Shown: positions 1 through 10,750, counted from the first letter of the stretch. The stretch is DNA of 64,000 bases from Budorcas taxicolor (GCF_023091745.1 NC_068934.1:15702434-15766433); one strand, 5' to 3'. The notes: a model not told the origin generated them from the sequence alone. Numbers and translations: made by a program.

Positions 1-823
1 ATACCCATTGAATTATTATTATATCTATTATCTGGAATAAGGATCTGAGATCAGAGTTAACAGAACACACCCAGCTTCCCCTACCTAGATAGAGGCAAGC
101 CCAATGGGTTTGAAATGCTAAATTCCACATAATTTTTGAATAATATATTAAATTTGAGTCTAAACATTGTGTATCCTTTAAGTCACATTTAAAAATAACT
201 TTCTAAGGACTGTATTTTTATTTATCATTTATTTATCTCTTTCTGGGGGCACATAATGCATCAAAGATGAAGGAGCTTTTCTCTAATTGGTACTTGGTGC
301 CATAGAAGCAATAATGAGTTGCTACACTGCATCTATACTAAACGAATGAATGGACATTTGGAGCCTAGAATTTGGACTCATGTATCTGAAGATATTACAT
401 TTTATCTGTGGCTTCTCATTTTTTAAGGACAAGGCTGAGTGGGATTAAGGCAAAATCCTTGGGCAGCTGCAATAATGCCATTTCTTTATAATATATGAAT
501 AATGAAAATGAGCCCCATGTATTTTATATAATCCTATCCATTACACACAAGTTATAAAAAGTACCATAGTTTTTTTTTTTTTTAATCCCCAGATAAGTGA
601 TGCTACTATGCCAATTTTTCAAGGACATCTTAAGATGTATGTTTGTGTTTAAAACTAATAGATAGTCTCTCTGTATATTAAGTTCCCAGCATTTAGCTTT
701 GTGTGGCATTTACAAAGCTCAGATAAATAGAGAATGGTTGATAAAAATAAATAAAGTGCTGCTTTGTCAAGAGAAAAAAAGTATGTTCTGAACCTCAGGA
801 TGTAGACAATAACATGTGTCACT
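1..823. other. AT-rich sequence, no gene seen
   Basis: I see no recognisable repeat or coding signal. There is a T run near 569-583 and low-complexity AT-rich sequence. The short open frame at 524-709 has no recognisable protein character. Confidence 0.5.
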
Positions 824-870
824 GTTCAGTTCAGTTCTGCTCAGTCATTCAGTAATGTCTGACTCTTTGT
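824..870 (-). mobile_element. BovB LINE 3'-end scrap
   Basis: The repeated CAGTTCAGTT phrase followed by a degraded TGTCTGACTCTTTG is the antisense of the BovB 3' terminus. Only about 45 bp remain. It lies head-to-head with the plus-strand BovB fragment that starts near 926. Confidence 0.7.
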
Positions 871-925
871 GAGTCACTGTAGATTGTGCATTCTGTTTGA
901 CCAGTTGATTTGAGGCATCATAAGA

Positions 926-1304
926 TACTGATGTTTTTGAACTGTGGTGTTGGAGAAGACTCTTGAGAGTCCCTTGGACTGCGAGGAGATCCGACCAGTC
1001 CATCCTAAAGGAAATCAGCCCTGAATATTCATTGGAAGGACTGACGCTTAAGCTGAAACTCCAATACTTTGACCACCTGATGTGAAGAACTGACTCATTT
1101 GAAAACACCCGTATTCTGCAAAAGATTAAAGGCAGAAGGAGAAGGGGATGACAGAGGATGAGATGGTTCGATGGCATCACTGGCTCAATGGACATGAGTC
1201 TGAGTAAGCTCCGGGAGTTGATGATGGACAGGGAGGCCTGGCGTGCTGCAGTCCATGGGGTTGCAAAGAGTTGGACATGACTGAGTGACTGAACTGAACT
1301 GAAG
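926..1304 (+). mobile_element. BovB LINE 3' fragment
   Basis: This is the 3' end of BovB in sense orientation: the region coding for the ORF2 C-terminus (GAACTGTGGTGTTGGAGAAG onwards), ending with the GAACTGAACTGAAG tail. In-frame stops and substitutions show it is old and non-coding. AAGATA occurs at both ends (about 922-927 and 1302-1307), a possible short target duplication. Confidence 0.9.
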
Positions 1305-2035
1305 ATATTTTTAGATCTAGAAATAGCATAAAATGTTCTCTATTGTATTTAGTGTTCACCATCCGTGTACTTTACACTGTAAAGAACATAATGGTGTAAC
1401 AAACTGTCCAGGTCTATACTATAAAATGTGAATCTGAGAATAAACAATTGTTCTAGGCATTTTTACTGTGTAAATAGGTCATTGATGTGGTGTCCAAACT
1501 TATTGTTTCCCTTTTTTGTCCATTTAAATATAAATAGCCTATGCCCACAAAAAGATTGAAGGTGGCATGTATATGTGTCTATACTATTTAAAACAATGAT
1601 CACTTTGTTGCTTCTTGTGTCTAAGGCATTTAACTTGGTGTTGCCATATATATTATCTCGTTTGATGATTGTATTAATGATATGAAGTGATTTTTGTTGA
1701 CCTCACATTACCAAAGAGGCTTTATTACTCTTGCAGTATGCTGTGGCCAACTTAGAATGGGAACCAACACTATCAAAGACTAGTCTTGCTATACATTTGG
1801 ATCCCAATTAAAACCATCCTCATTCCCACATAACTGAATTCTGATGTGAAATATTCATGAGTTATTCAAAATAATGGAAAGTCAGCCCTTCTCAGATAAA
1901 AATGTACTATTAGCTGCAGTTGGTTACTCTGTTAGTAGGTCTGGTGTTTTTTACAGCTCCAAATTACTGGGAGAAAAATCAACATGATCCTTATATACTA
2001 CTGTGTAGAAATGAATTATAAACAATTTTGTATAA
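1305..2035. other. AT-rich intergenic sequence
   Basis: I recognise no repeat or gene. Base composition is AT-rich without a long open frame. Confidence 0.4.
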
Positions 2036-2200
2036 GGCAGGAGGAGAATGGAACAACAGAGGATGAGATGGTTAGATGGCATCACCAACTTTATGGACCT
2101 GAGTTTGAGCAAGCTCCAGGAATTGGTGATGGACAGGGAAGCCTGGCATGCTGCATTCCACGGGATTGCAGAGTTGGACATGACTGAGCGACTGAACTGA
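2036..2200 (+). mobile_element. BovB LINE 3'-end fragment
   Basis: About 165 bp of the BovB 3' end in sense orientation, from the GGAGGAGAATGG segment to the GACTGAACTGA tail. Short open frames on both strands here are by-products of the repeat. Confidence 0.9.
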
Positions 2201-2379
2201 CCAAGTCTCCATAGCATCTAGCAAAATTGAATCATTTTAGTGTGCAGAGCGGTCTGAGTGTACTCAGGACCATAAAACTTTTTTTTTAAAATCTACTTTA
2301 TTAAAAATTACTCAAGATCCAAGGATTTTAAAAAAAGTTTCTGTTATATTTTCCATTAAAACATAAATGATGAGGCTAA

Positions 2380-2600
2380 TTTAAAAGGCACCATTTATTA
2401 AACACTTAAATGTATTAAATATTACTGCAGTTGATGGATGAGATATATATTTGTATAAATTATCATGCTCACTGTTCAACATGAAATGTATCATTCTCAT
2501 TTTGTAGCTGAGGAATTGATATTCCAAGACATTAGTTTCTCCAAGGAAACATACTCATAAATGGCAGAGCATGGGTTGGACTCAGGATTCTCAGCTCCAA
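2380..2600 (+). repeat. MIR-like SINE
   Basis: The order of degraded phrases matches the 3' half of MIR: a TCTCATTTTGTAGCTGAGGAA segment (normally ATTTTACAGATGAGGAAACTGAGG), then a GGCAGAGCATGGGTTGGACTC segment. It is heavily diverged, so the family call is moderate. Confidence 0.5.
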
Positions 2601-2715
2601 AGACTTGTCTGCAGTACAACAAGCTTTGTAATATCTTCCTTTACAATAACAAAATTTGAGCTTGATGAAGACAGTCTAGAATGATCAGTTGAAGACAGTT
2701 CTCTCATATAATGTG

Positions 2716-2757
2716 TGAGTGTGTGTGTGTGTTGGGCGGGGGTGGTGTGGTTGGGAG
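2716..2757 (+). repeat. (GT)n and G-rich microsatellite
   Basis: A short GTGTGTGT run passes into a G-rich GGGCGGGGGTGG stretch. Confidence 0.6.
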
Positions 2758-2887
2758 ATGGGGGAGCAGGGTTATATGTCACTGCAGTTTCCTTAATGGT
2801 CTTTTTACATCTTTAATTTCAAATTAATCATGTTGTCACTACTGTCATGTTATCCTGTTTGAAAGTGATTAAAGCTGATATATGTAC

Positions 2888-2997
2888 GCTGCTGCTGCTG
2901 CTGCTAACTCGCTTCAGTCGTGTCCGAGTCTGTGCGACCCCATAGACAGCAGCCCACCTGGCTCCCCAGTCCCTGGGATTCTCCAGGCAAGAATACT
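2888..2997 (-). mobile_element. Bov-A/Bov-tA type SINE fragment with (GCT)n
   Basis: It is antisense to the ruminant SINE: a GCT repeat, then AACTCGCTTCAGTCGTGTCC, CCCATAGACAGCAGCCCACC and TCTCCAGGCAAGAATAC. It stops abruptly at GAATAC, so it is truncated. The GCT/AGC repeat is a usual tail of this SINE group. Confidence 0.85.
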
Positions 2998-3399
2998 AAC
3001 AGAAGGAAAATCTGCCTCTTGTTTGGATGACCCATTGTCACAGTGACTTTCACTAAGATGCAAACTGAGCTGTAGGGATAGAATTCAGGTCTTGGTTTTA
3101 TTAAACTAATCTTTTTAGTATAGAACTTCACAGCACTGTGTTTTAAATTTAGTTAAGCAACCACTTAACTCTGCGTGCTTTTCAGTATCACTGACTTACT
3201 TGATGATTATTGCTGATCAGTAGAATAGACCTTACTTATCTAGGTGTCAGAGGCAAAGTTAGACAACTGTCAAGGGTTTTAATATTCTCAGAAGCCTGGA
3301 GCAGGAGGCAAAATCAGAACTTTAGCCAGTCTACACATTTGACAGGTGAATAAACTGAAGCACATTCTTTCAGGAAAAATTTTAGACTCTTCAGTGTTT
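2998..3399. other. Intergenic sequence without clear repeats
   Basis: I recognise nothing firmly. A weak MIR-like phrase may lie around 3290-3370. Confidence 0.3.
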
Positions 3400-3745
3400 C
3401 ATTCATGACCTGACCCTGCCTGGCATTCTAGTGTCATCTCCTCACATTCCCATTCTTATCACTGTAGTCTTCAGAAATAATAAAGTCCTTGTTCTGCGTA
3501 GCCTTGTTCATGAAGATGATTCTTTCTCTACTTTCCCAGAACTCAATCTAGCATTCTGTCCTTGGAGGTTTTCCTTGTCTGCTCCAGGATCCCACCTTCA
3601 TCCACCTCCCAGGTTGCTGCATTCCCCTATAATATTTTGTGTTGACCACCAGCAAAATGATTTTCAGGGTGTTTTTAAGTTTCTAATCATATGGTTCAAT
3701 TCCTCATGCATATATGTCTATCTTTTTACCATTGTTAGCCATATG
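3400..3745 (+). repeat. Possible L2 LINE remnant
   Basis: Phrases such as CATGACCTGACCCTGCCTGG, followed by TGTCATCTCCTCACATTCCC and a CTGTCCTTGGAGG segment, follow the order of the L2 3' region. The 111-aa open frame at 3431-3766 has no recognisable protein motif. The assignment is tentative. Confidence 0.35.
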
Positions 3746-3837
3746 CAAATACAATATAATTACTGATCTAAGTATCTAGCTCAATTGTAACATATGGAAA
3801 TGACAACGATAAAAGTATAAGGAAGATATATTTAGTT

Positions 3838-4258
3838 TTCTCTAGGGTTTCTGTAACAGAATGACACAAATTTCATGGCTTAAAACAATAGATATTTATT
3901 TTCCCACCATTCGGAAAACCAGAAGCCTGAAATAAAGATGTCACCAAGGTTCTTTTCCTCTGGTGGCTCTAAAAGAGAAATTGTCCCATGCCTCATTCAT
4001 GCCCCAAGCTGTGGTGTTCAATGACTTCCAGATTCAAAACCAGTTTCTTCTTCTGTGTTCATATGGCTTTGTCCCATCTGAGTCTCTCTGTGTACCTACT
4101 TCTTCTTACAAGGATATCGTGGTCCTTCCTGAATCAAGAATGACGTGATCTCAAGATCCTTAACTAATTACATCAGCAAAGATCATATTTCCATTAAGAT
4201 TGCATCCTGAGGTTCTATGTATACATGAAGTTTGGGGAACACTATTAAGCTCATAGAG
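3838..4258 (-). mobile_element. MaLR-type LTR (MLT1-like), antisense
   Basis: The phrases run antisense to an MLT1-like LTR: TTCTGTAACAGAATGACACA, GGCTTAAAACAATAGATATTTATT (reverse of a TAAATA polyadenylation region), CACATGGCTT-like, TTACATCAGCAAAGA and TTTGGGGAACACTATTAAGC. MaLR elements are old ERVL-derived, internally deleted retroelements. The ends are worn and I could not define a target duplication. Confidence 0.6.
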
Positions 4259-4725
4259 GGCTAAATGTTTTCTCTAGTCATATTTTTTAATAGTAGAACT
4301 GAGACTAAAGAAAGTCCTATCTCTGTAGAGCATGCAGTCCCATGAGAATTCATTTATTTGATTTCACATTTGAAAACCTGTTCAATTTTCTTTAGGGATT
4401 TGAAAGACAGAGACAGAGACCCTCTTCTGCAAATATTTACTTTCTAAAAAGTATAAAATAATGAAACTAATTTCCCATGCCTTTACTTGTATTCACCCTC
4501 AATGGTTTTCCTAGGATAGGAAAGTTTGTAACTAACTAAGCATATTAGCAGAAAGATGAGTTAAGCTAGAGATGAATTATCTCCTATAGATTGGTGCATG
4601 GCTGTATGTATCTCTTAATGCTTCTAATTCTCTAGGGTTGTAATTATCTAAAGATAGTTAAAATTACTTTTTGGAATTTTTTTTTTTTGTTTCCTAACAT
4701 AACTTGATTCAAAATGTAAGAATCA
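4259..4725. other. AT-rich intergenic sequence
   Basis: No gene or clear repeat is seen. A T-rich run at about 4678-4690 precedes the poly-T of the next L1. Confidence 0.4.
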
Positions 4726-6288
4726 TTTTTTTTTATTTTTACTTTATTTTACTTTACAATACTGTATTGGTTTTGCCATACATTGACATGAATCCACCAC
4801 GGGTGTACACGTGTTCTCAAACATGAACCCCCCTCTCATGTCCCTCCCCAAAAGATCCCTCTGGGTCATCCCCGTACACCAGCCCCAAGCATGTTGTATC
4901 CTGCATCGGACATAGACTGGGGATTCGATTCTTACATGATAGTATACATGTTTCAATGCCATTCTCCCAAATCATCCCACCCTCTCCCTCTCCCTCTGAG
5001 TCCAAAAGTCCGCTATACACATCTGTGTCTTTTTTGCTGTCTTGCATACAGGGTCATCATTACCATCTTTCTAAATTCCATATATATGTGTTAGTATACT
5101 GTATTGGTGTTTTTCTTTCTGGCTTACTTCGCTCTGTATAATAGGCTCCAGTTTCATCCATCTCATCAGAACTGATTCAAATGTATTCTTTTTAACAGCT
5201 GAGTAATACTCCATTGTGTATATGTACCACAGCTTTCTTATCCATTCATCTGCTGATGGACATCTAGGTTGTTTCCATGTCCTGGCTATTATAAACAGTG
5301 CTGTGATGAACACTGGGGTACATGTATCTGTTTCTATTCTGGTTTCCTCGGTGTGCATGCCCAGCAGTGGGATTGCTGGGTCATAAGGCAGTTCTATTTC
5401 CAGTTTTTTAAGGAATCTCCACACTGTTCTCCATAGTGGCTGTACTAGTTTGCATTCCCACCAACATGTAAGAGGGTTCCCTTTTCTCCACACCCTCTCC
5501 AGCACTTATTGCTTGCAGATTTTTGGATCGCAGACATTCTGACTAGTGTGAAGTGGTACCTTATTGCGGTTTTGATTTGCATTTCTCTGATAATGAGTGA
5601 TGTTGAGCATCTTTTCATGTGTTTGTTAGCCATCCATATGTCTTCTTTGGAGAAATGTCTATTTAGTTCTTTGGCCCATTTTTTGATTGGGTCATTTATT
5701 TTTCTGGAATTGAGCTGCGTAAGTTGCTTGTATATTTTTGAGATTAGTTGTTTGTCAGTTGTTTCATTTGCTATGATTTTCTCCCATTCAGAAGGCTGTC
5801 TTTTCACCTTACTTATAGTTTACTTTGTTGTGCACAAGCTTTTAAGTCTAATTAGGTCCCATTTGTTCATTTTTGCTTTTATTTCCAGAATTCTGGGAGG
5901 TGGATCATAGAGGATCCTGCTGTGATGTATGTCAGAGAATGTTTTGCCTATGTTCTTCTCTAGGAGTTTTATAGTTTCTGGTCTTACATTTAGATCTTTA
6001 ATCCATTTTGAGTTTATTTTTGTGTGCGGTGTTAGAAAGTGATCTAGTTTCATTCTTTTACAAGTGGCTGACCAGTTTTCCCAGCACCACTTGTTAAAGA
6101 GATTGTCTTTACTCCATTGTATATTCTTGCCTCCTTTGTCAAAGATAAGGTGTCCATATGTGTGTGGATTTATCTCTGGGCTTTCTACTTTGTTCCATTG
6201 ATCTATATTTCTGTCTTTGTGCCAGTACCATACTGTCTTGATGACTGTGGCTTTGTAGTAGAGCCTGAAGTCAGGCAAGTTGATTCAT
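4726..6288 (-). mobile_element. Bovid L1 LINE, 5'-truncated, antisense
   Basis: A poly-T start (the L1 poly-A in antisense) is followed by bovid L1 3' UTR and the 3' third of ORF2. The same sequence recurs at 50.5, 53.4 and 55.4 kb. It ends near AGTCAGGCAAGTTGATTC, where the L1 is 5'-truncated. No convincing target duplication was found. It is about 1.56 kb of an element normally 6-8 kb long. Confidence 0.92.
5071..6278 (-). pseudogene. L1 ORF2 C-terminal remnant, frameshifted
   Basis: Three open pieces (5820-6278, 5445-5807, 5071-5505) together read as the C-terminal part of L1 ORF2p, downstream of the reverse-transcriptase core. Recognisable phrases are [27 protein letters not shown]-like, [13 protein letters not shown] and [20 protein letters not shown]. 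The frame breaks inside the Cys-rich motif: after GTLLH the reading continues out of frame, and the CWWEC half is found in the next frame. Neither the endonuclease nor the RT active site is present, so the remnant is inactive. Confidence 0.9.
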
Positions 6289-6969
6289 CATCATCCATTA
6301 AATTTTTACAAAGAGATTTCTATTTGAAATAAATGTCCCAATGTTCAGAAAATGTGTTCTATGAATTCCATTCTTTGATGAGCACCTGTAGGAAGAATTT
6401 TATTTAGTGCAGAAGCCCCTAAATAATAAGAGTTTGTGACTGCTTACATAACCTGTCTTATCATTGTGGCTTCTGGTTATACTGATAGTAGAAATTTTAA
6501 AAAATAATTGAAGGAGAGTAAAGGAAAGGAAAAGAATGAAAAGGAAGGGAGGAAGAAAGGAAGGAAAATGAACCAATAGATCTAAAAACATAGATTCATC
6601 AAATAAGTCATTCACTTGACAAGCGTTTATCACTTGTTGCTCTGTATCAGAAACTGGGTAAGGAACTTGTGATGCAATGATTAGCAAGACACTGTCTCTT
6701 CTTACACTTTAGAGGGACATTCAAACAAACAACTTATTAAAACATTGTATTTTAAAATATGACACAGAAGTAAATATATGGACTAGTGGAAATTCTTAAC
6801 TGGATATTGAACACACATTTGAGAAATAAGGACTCAATCCTCCTTTGACAGATAATGAAACTGAGCTTAAGAGAAGGACACAGTTACTGAGCTTACCAAC
6901 AACATAAGTTGACTAGTACTTCTGTCACTTAACTATGAGCTGTATAGATCGCTAATGCTAGAAACTGAT
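6289..6969. other. Intergenic; purine-rich tract and MIR-like end
   Basis: A purine-rich GGAAGGGAGGAAGAAAGGAA tract lies at about 6509-6570. Phrases at 6845-6905 (GATAATGAAACTGAGCTTAAGAG, then a TTACTGAGCTTACC segment) look like the 3' part of a MIR. No gene is seen. Confidence 0.4.
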
Positions 6970-7043
6970 TGTTATGCCCAGAGTCCGAGTCCCCAAAACT
7001 GAGAGAATAAGACGTCCACAGCAATGCAAGAGCATAAAGGGGT

Positions 7044-7049
7044 TTTATT
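7044..7049 (-). promoter_or_regulatory. Polyadenylation signal of the solo LTR
   Basis: AATAAA on the minus strand, about 80 bp downstream of the TATA box. That spacing fits a short R region followed by U5. Confidence 0.7.
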
Positions 7050-7127
7050 GCCAGCTCAAGCCAGGGCTCCCGTCTCATCCAGTGCAGTGGAGTCTTGATG
7101 AGAGCCCCAAGTCCAGATTTACAGCAG

Positions 7128-7135
7128 TATTTATA
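7128..7135 (-). promoter_or_regulatory. TATA box of the solo LTR
   Basis: TATAAATA on the minus strand lies about 36 bp downstream of the nearest CCAAT box. It would place transcription start near 7100-7105. Confidence 0.7.
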
Positions 7136-7170
7136 AGTTTAGAACAAAGACAGGGAGTTGGCAAGGGTTG

Positions 7171-7254
7171 ATTGGCTGCAGGGATTTCCTCGTATTTACT
7201 GATTGGCCAGTCATCATCCCTCTGATTGGCCAGAGTTATCATCCCTCTGATTGG
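7171..7254 (-). promoter_or_regulatory. Four CCAAT boxes in LTR U3, with 25-bp tandem repeat
   Basis: ATTGG (CCAAT on the minus strand) occurs at 7171-7175, 7202-7206, 7225-7229 and 7250-7254. The last two lie in an exact 25-bp tandem duplication (7214-7238 and 7239-7263). Three boxes share the extended GGCCAATCAG context, a good NF-Y type site. Duplicated U3 enhancer units are common in gammaretroviral LTRs. Confidence 0.8.
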
Positions 7255-7352
7255 CCAGAGTTACCCTCCCCGGAAGCATGACTCAGGGATTATTTTTGGC
7301 CTAGTGCACCTCTCTGAACCTGTCATGGCTCTGGTGAGGTTGTAACACTGAT

Positions 7353-7984
7353 ATTTTTCACTTACTGCAAGTTACTTTTACTCTAGTGCTTGAAAGCTCA
7401 GGTCATACTTTGGAAACATAGTGAAATAGCTATAATTTTTGTGAAATCCCATTAGTATAACCCAATTACTATACGCTTTGTTCTCTAAATTTGATCCCTG
7501 CTTAAATGAATGCAGAAATAGTCAGTGGACAAAGATAGTCTTCATCCTAGGTTTTTTTTTTTTTTTTTTTCCGTCCCAGTCCACTGCTCTTTTAACAGCT
7601 ATTTATATCAATCCAGTGACGTCGACTGAGTATAATTTTGTCCCTTCGGGAAATTTGGCAATGTCTGATGACATATTTTATTGTCACAGTGTGGGTGGTG
7701 GTACCATTTGCATGTAGGAGGCAGAAGCCTGGCATGCCACCAAACAGGCTACAATGCACAGGACAGCCCCACCATAAAGATTTTTCAGCCCAAAATAATC
7801 GGTTAGTGAAAGAAAGTTCTATCATGTTAATGTATATTTTATGATAACTAGAGCATTCTACCAATATTCAAATCAGCAAACTGCTGGAAGATTTAAGAGA
7901 AAGTATGTGTGTGTATGTATGTATATATAGAGAGATTCTATTTTAGTTTGCTATATTTGTTTGATTATTTTTCTCTTATAGTAC
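7353..7984. other. Intergenic; T run, short simple repeats
   Basis: A T run at 7553-7571 and a GTGTGTATGTATGTATATA microsatellite near 7908-7930. No gene is recognised. The open frames at 7478-7864 overlap on both strands and lack protein features. Confidence 0.4.
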
Positions 7985-8050
7985 ATATATCCCAGTGCCT
8001 AGCACAAAGCCCATCCAACATATATGGGCATCAATAAACATTTGTTAAAT
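7985..8050 (+). repeat. L2/MIR-type 3' end
   Basis: CCCAGTGCCTAGCACAAAGC, followed by CATCAATAAACATTTGTTAAATT, matches the typical 3' terminus of L2-type repeats. Confidence 0.6.
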
Positions 8051-8540
8051 TAAAAAAAAAATGTTTGTTGTTACTAATTTATTATTGAGTATTACCTTTT
8101 GGTCAATTTCTACACATATCCCCTAATTTTAAAAATAATCCTTGAAGAAAGTGTTACCATCTCCACTATTTAAATTTAGTTTCAAATCTCTAAAAATGTC
8201 TAAGTTTTTCCATCTCTTCTTGGAAGCCTTCCAAAACTTTAGGAGCTGATAAAAGAGTCCCTGCTGATTTCTTGGAAGCTTCTTTTGTATATATTAACGA
8301 TTATAAAAAGAAGCTGCTGTGCCCACAAAATATAGAAAGTTGTACAATATTGCTATTGTTTGCTAAAAGACATGTGTTGCTACCATATAAATATTTGTAA
8401 CTTTTGAAATTTGCATAAAATTGAACTTGATTTATCACACTTACTGTTGTTTAAAAGACATCCTCATTGAGATTTGGGTTCAGAGGCTGCTCCATTGAGG
8501 ACATCCAAAAACTCAAACAAAACTGCCTCGGTTTCTCATA
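8051..8540. other. AT-rich intergenic sequence
   Basis: No gene or clear repeat is seen. Confidence 0.4.
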
Positions 8541-8574
8541 CTTTTTTTTTTTTTTTTCACTTTTATTGAAATAT

Positions 8575-8782
8575 GGCGGTGGTTTAGTCAGTAAGTCATT
8601 TCTGACTCTTAGACCCCATGGACTACAGCCTGCCAGGCTCCTCTGTTCATTGGATTTTCTAGGCAAGCATACTGGCGTAGCTTGCATTTTCTTCTCCAGC
8701 AGATCTTCCCAATCCGGGGATCAAACCTAGATCTCCCGCACTGCAGGCAGATTCTTCACCAACTGAGCTACCAGGGAATCCT
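8575..8782 (-). mobile_element. Bov-tA SINE, antisense
   Basis: Near full length. It reads GGTGGTTTAGTCAGTAAGTC at the element's 3' end and ACTGAGCTACCAGGGAATCC at the tRNA-like head. It is inserted in an L1 3' UTR. Confidence 0.9.
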
Positions 8783-9144
8783 CAATTGACAATGCTGTGT
8801 TAGTTTAAGGTGTACAGTAAAGTGACTAAGATATATATATATATGTATATATATACTTTATATCTTTTCTGTTATATGCTATTACAAGCTATTGAGTATA
8901 GTTCATTGTAGTATACAGTGGGTCCTTATTGGTTATCTATTTTATATATAGTAGTGTGTCTTTTTTAAAAAAACATTTCATTTTATAGTGGAGTATAACA
9001 AGTAACAATCAATTGTCAATTAGCAATCTTGTGATAGTTTCAGGTGAACTGCCAAGGTACTCAGCTGTACATATACATGCACCCATTCTCCCCGAAACTC
9101 CCCTTCCATCCAGGCTGCCACATGACATCGTGAAGAGGTCCCTA

Positions 9145-9352
9145 TCGTTGTTGTTTAGTCGCTAAGTCGGTCTGACTTATTGAGAGCCCGTGGGCTATTG
9201 CCAACAAGGCTCCTCTGTCCATGGGATTTCCCAAGCAAGAATACTGGAGTGGATGGCCATTTCCTTCTCCAGGGGATTTCCTGACCCAGGAATCAAACCT
9301 GAGTTTCTTGCATTGGCAGGCAGATTCCTTACCACTGAGGGACCAGAGAGCC
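9145..9352 (-). mobile_element. Bov-tA SINE, antisense
   Basis: Near full length, from GTTGTTGTTTAGTCGC to the tRNA-like head near ACCACTGAGGGACCAGAGAG. The flanks AGAGGTCCCTA and AGAGTTCCCTGTA look like a diverged target duplication within L1 sequence. Confidence 0.9.
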
Positions 9353-9375
9353 CAGAGTTCCCTGTACTGTGTCTT

Positions 9376-9650
9376 TTTTGAATAACTTCCTTAATAGCCA
9401 GGTTTTTAATTATTTAATTCTAGGCTCTTTGTTTTTGTTAAATTAGAATGCAAACATTAAATAGTAAGACAATTTAAACTCAGCTTCTTATAGAAATGCC
9501 TTCGTTGAACAGAGTATACATGTGTGTGGACATGCATGTTAATATATGCTAAAGAAGCATTTATTTGAACAATATGAACAATATTTTGATATATTTTAAA
9601 AGCCTTAGAGGAAATTGTTCATTTTATCAAGTACTTCTTAACTGTGTAAA
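9376..9650. other. AT-rich intergenic sequence
   Basis: Nothing recognised. Confidence 0.4.
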
Positions 9651-9785
9651 TGGTGAAGGCTAGATTGTTAATGGTATGTGTTAAATACCAACTCTGTACC
9701 GGGACTGTTGTTGGGTATTTTTGTATATATGTCTTTTCATCATTTTAACAAAGATGTATAAAATATTTCACTGAGTTTTAAAGTT
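9651..9785 (+). repeat. Possible MIR remnant
   Basis: TACCAACTCTGTACCGGGAC and TGTCTTTTCATCATTTTAAC keep the order of a MIR centre (normally a TGTGCCAGGCACTGT-type phrase). Strongly diverged. Confidence 0.35.
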
Positions 9786-9789
9786 AAGA

Positions 9790-10455
9790 TAGCTGACCAG
9801 GCAATAAACATACAAAAATATGCTCAGCTTCACTAGAGACAAGATGTAGACAACATGATATCTCATCCACCGAATTTGGAGAAATGAAAATATCTGACTA
9901 TTGACTGGAATGTGAAGCAATAGGTTTCACTGGAAAGAACGTAATCACTCTGGAAAACAATTTGTCATTAACTGAAAAAATAAAAGAAAAAAAAAGAGCC
10001 TTTTTAAAATGACTGTTTCATTAAACAAGGATTATGAATAATCTAATATACGCACTTGATGTCCATTAGGCCAGATTCGGTATGATATGTATTTTTGCCC
10101 AGTAGTAGGCTTCTTAAGAATCTACCTTAGAGACGCATTCATACACTCAGGAGACATAGATAAGCATGTTCCTAGAAGCACTGCTTGTAATAGCAAAACA
10201 GAACAAACTGGGGCAAAAACAACCTGATGGAGATTATAGTAAAATGGTGAAGTAAACTACTTGATTATAGTTATATAACAGAATACTATACAATAATGAA
10301 AACACTGACTGACAGGTAAATGTATCCAAAGAGATAAATCTCAAACATAAAGTTGGGTGAAAAATGCAGAAAATAATAAATAAACATTCACTATGATTAC
10401 ATGTATATGAATTCCCAAAATGCAAACAATTAAACATCTTGTTTAGAGATACATA
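9790..10455 (+). mobile_element. Old L1 LINE 3' ORF2/UTR fragment
   Basis: Degraded sense L1 phrases: AATATGCTCAGCTTCACTAG, GGAGAAATGAAAATATCTGA, AAGCACTGCTTGTAATAGC and AACAGAATACTATACAATAATG. This corresponds to the ORF2 end and 3' UTR of an old L1 subfamily. No open frame of note survives. Confidence 0.65.
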
Positions 10456-10658
10456 GACATAAGGGGAAAGCTTTAAAGTACCCTAAGGGATTGACTACTC
10501 TAAAAATTCATGAGCTTGATTATTCCTTAGAGTGAATGGAGTGAAGAGAATGGGTCCTCAGAGGGCTATCCAGGATTCTTCAGAGATATTGGTCATAAAC
10601 TTTGTTAACAAATGTAGGTATATGTAGAGTTAATTTGTCATTTTTTAATTTCAAATGT

Positions 10659-10750
10659 ATTATATATATATAGGTATATATATATATAATAGGTATATAT
10701 ATATATAATAGGTATATATATATATAATAGGTATATATATATATATAATA
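10659..10750 (+). repeat. AT-rich minisatellite, 19-bp unit
   Basis: About 4.5 copies of a 19-bp unit made of AGGT plus (TA)n. AGGT recurs at 10672, 10691, 10710 and 10729, an exact 19-bp period. The near-perfect periodicity suggests recent expansion. Confidence 0.9.

Larger units (their letters stand above)
6970..7347 (-). mobile_element. Solo ERV LTR, complete, class I-like
   Basis: A 378-bp solo long terminal repeat of an endogenous retrovirus, read right to left. It begins TGTTAC and ends CATAACA, so TGTTA/TAACA form matching inverted ends. CTGAT flanks both sides (6965-6969 and 7348-7352) as a 5-bp target duplication. In order on the minus strand come an AP-1-type site (7279-7285), four CCAAT boxes, a TATA box, an AATAAA polyadenylation signal and the U5 end. 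No internal viral genes are present, consistent with LTR-LTR recombination. The CCAAT-plus-TATA layout and short target duplication suggest a gamma-type (class I) ERV. The family name is not known to me. Confidence 0.88.
8541..9375 (-). mobile_element. L1 3' UTR pieces, antisense, split by two SINEs
   Basis: Poly-T and CTTTTATTGAAATATGG, then after the first SINE AATTGACAATGCTGTGTTAG and GTGTACAGTAAAGTGACTAA, are antisense L1 3' UTR. A second L1-type 3' segment starts near 8960 (AGTGGAGTATAACAAGTAAC, CACCCATTCTCCCC) and resumes after the second SINE with AGAGTTCCCTGTACTG. Confidence 0.8.

Noticed and set aside
5509..5910. 133-aa hydrophobic plus-strand frame as a membrane protein
   Set aside because: Antisense of L1 ORF2. 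The same frame reappears over the L1 at 51169-51630.
10659..10750. CRISPR-like array
   Set aside because: The 19-bp units are contiguous AT simple sequence with no distinct spacers.
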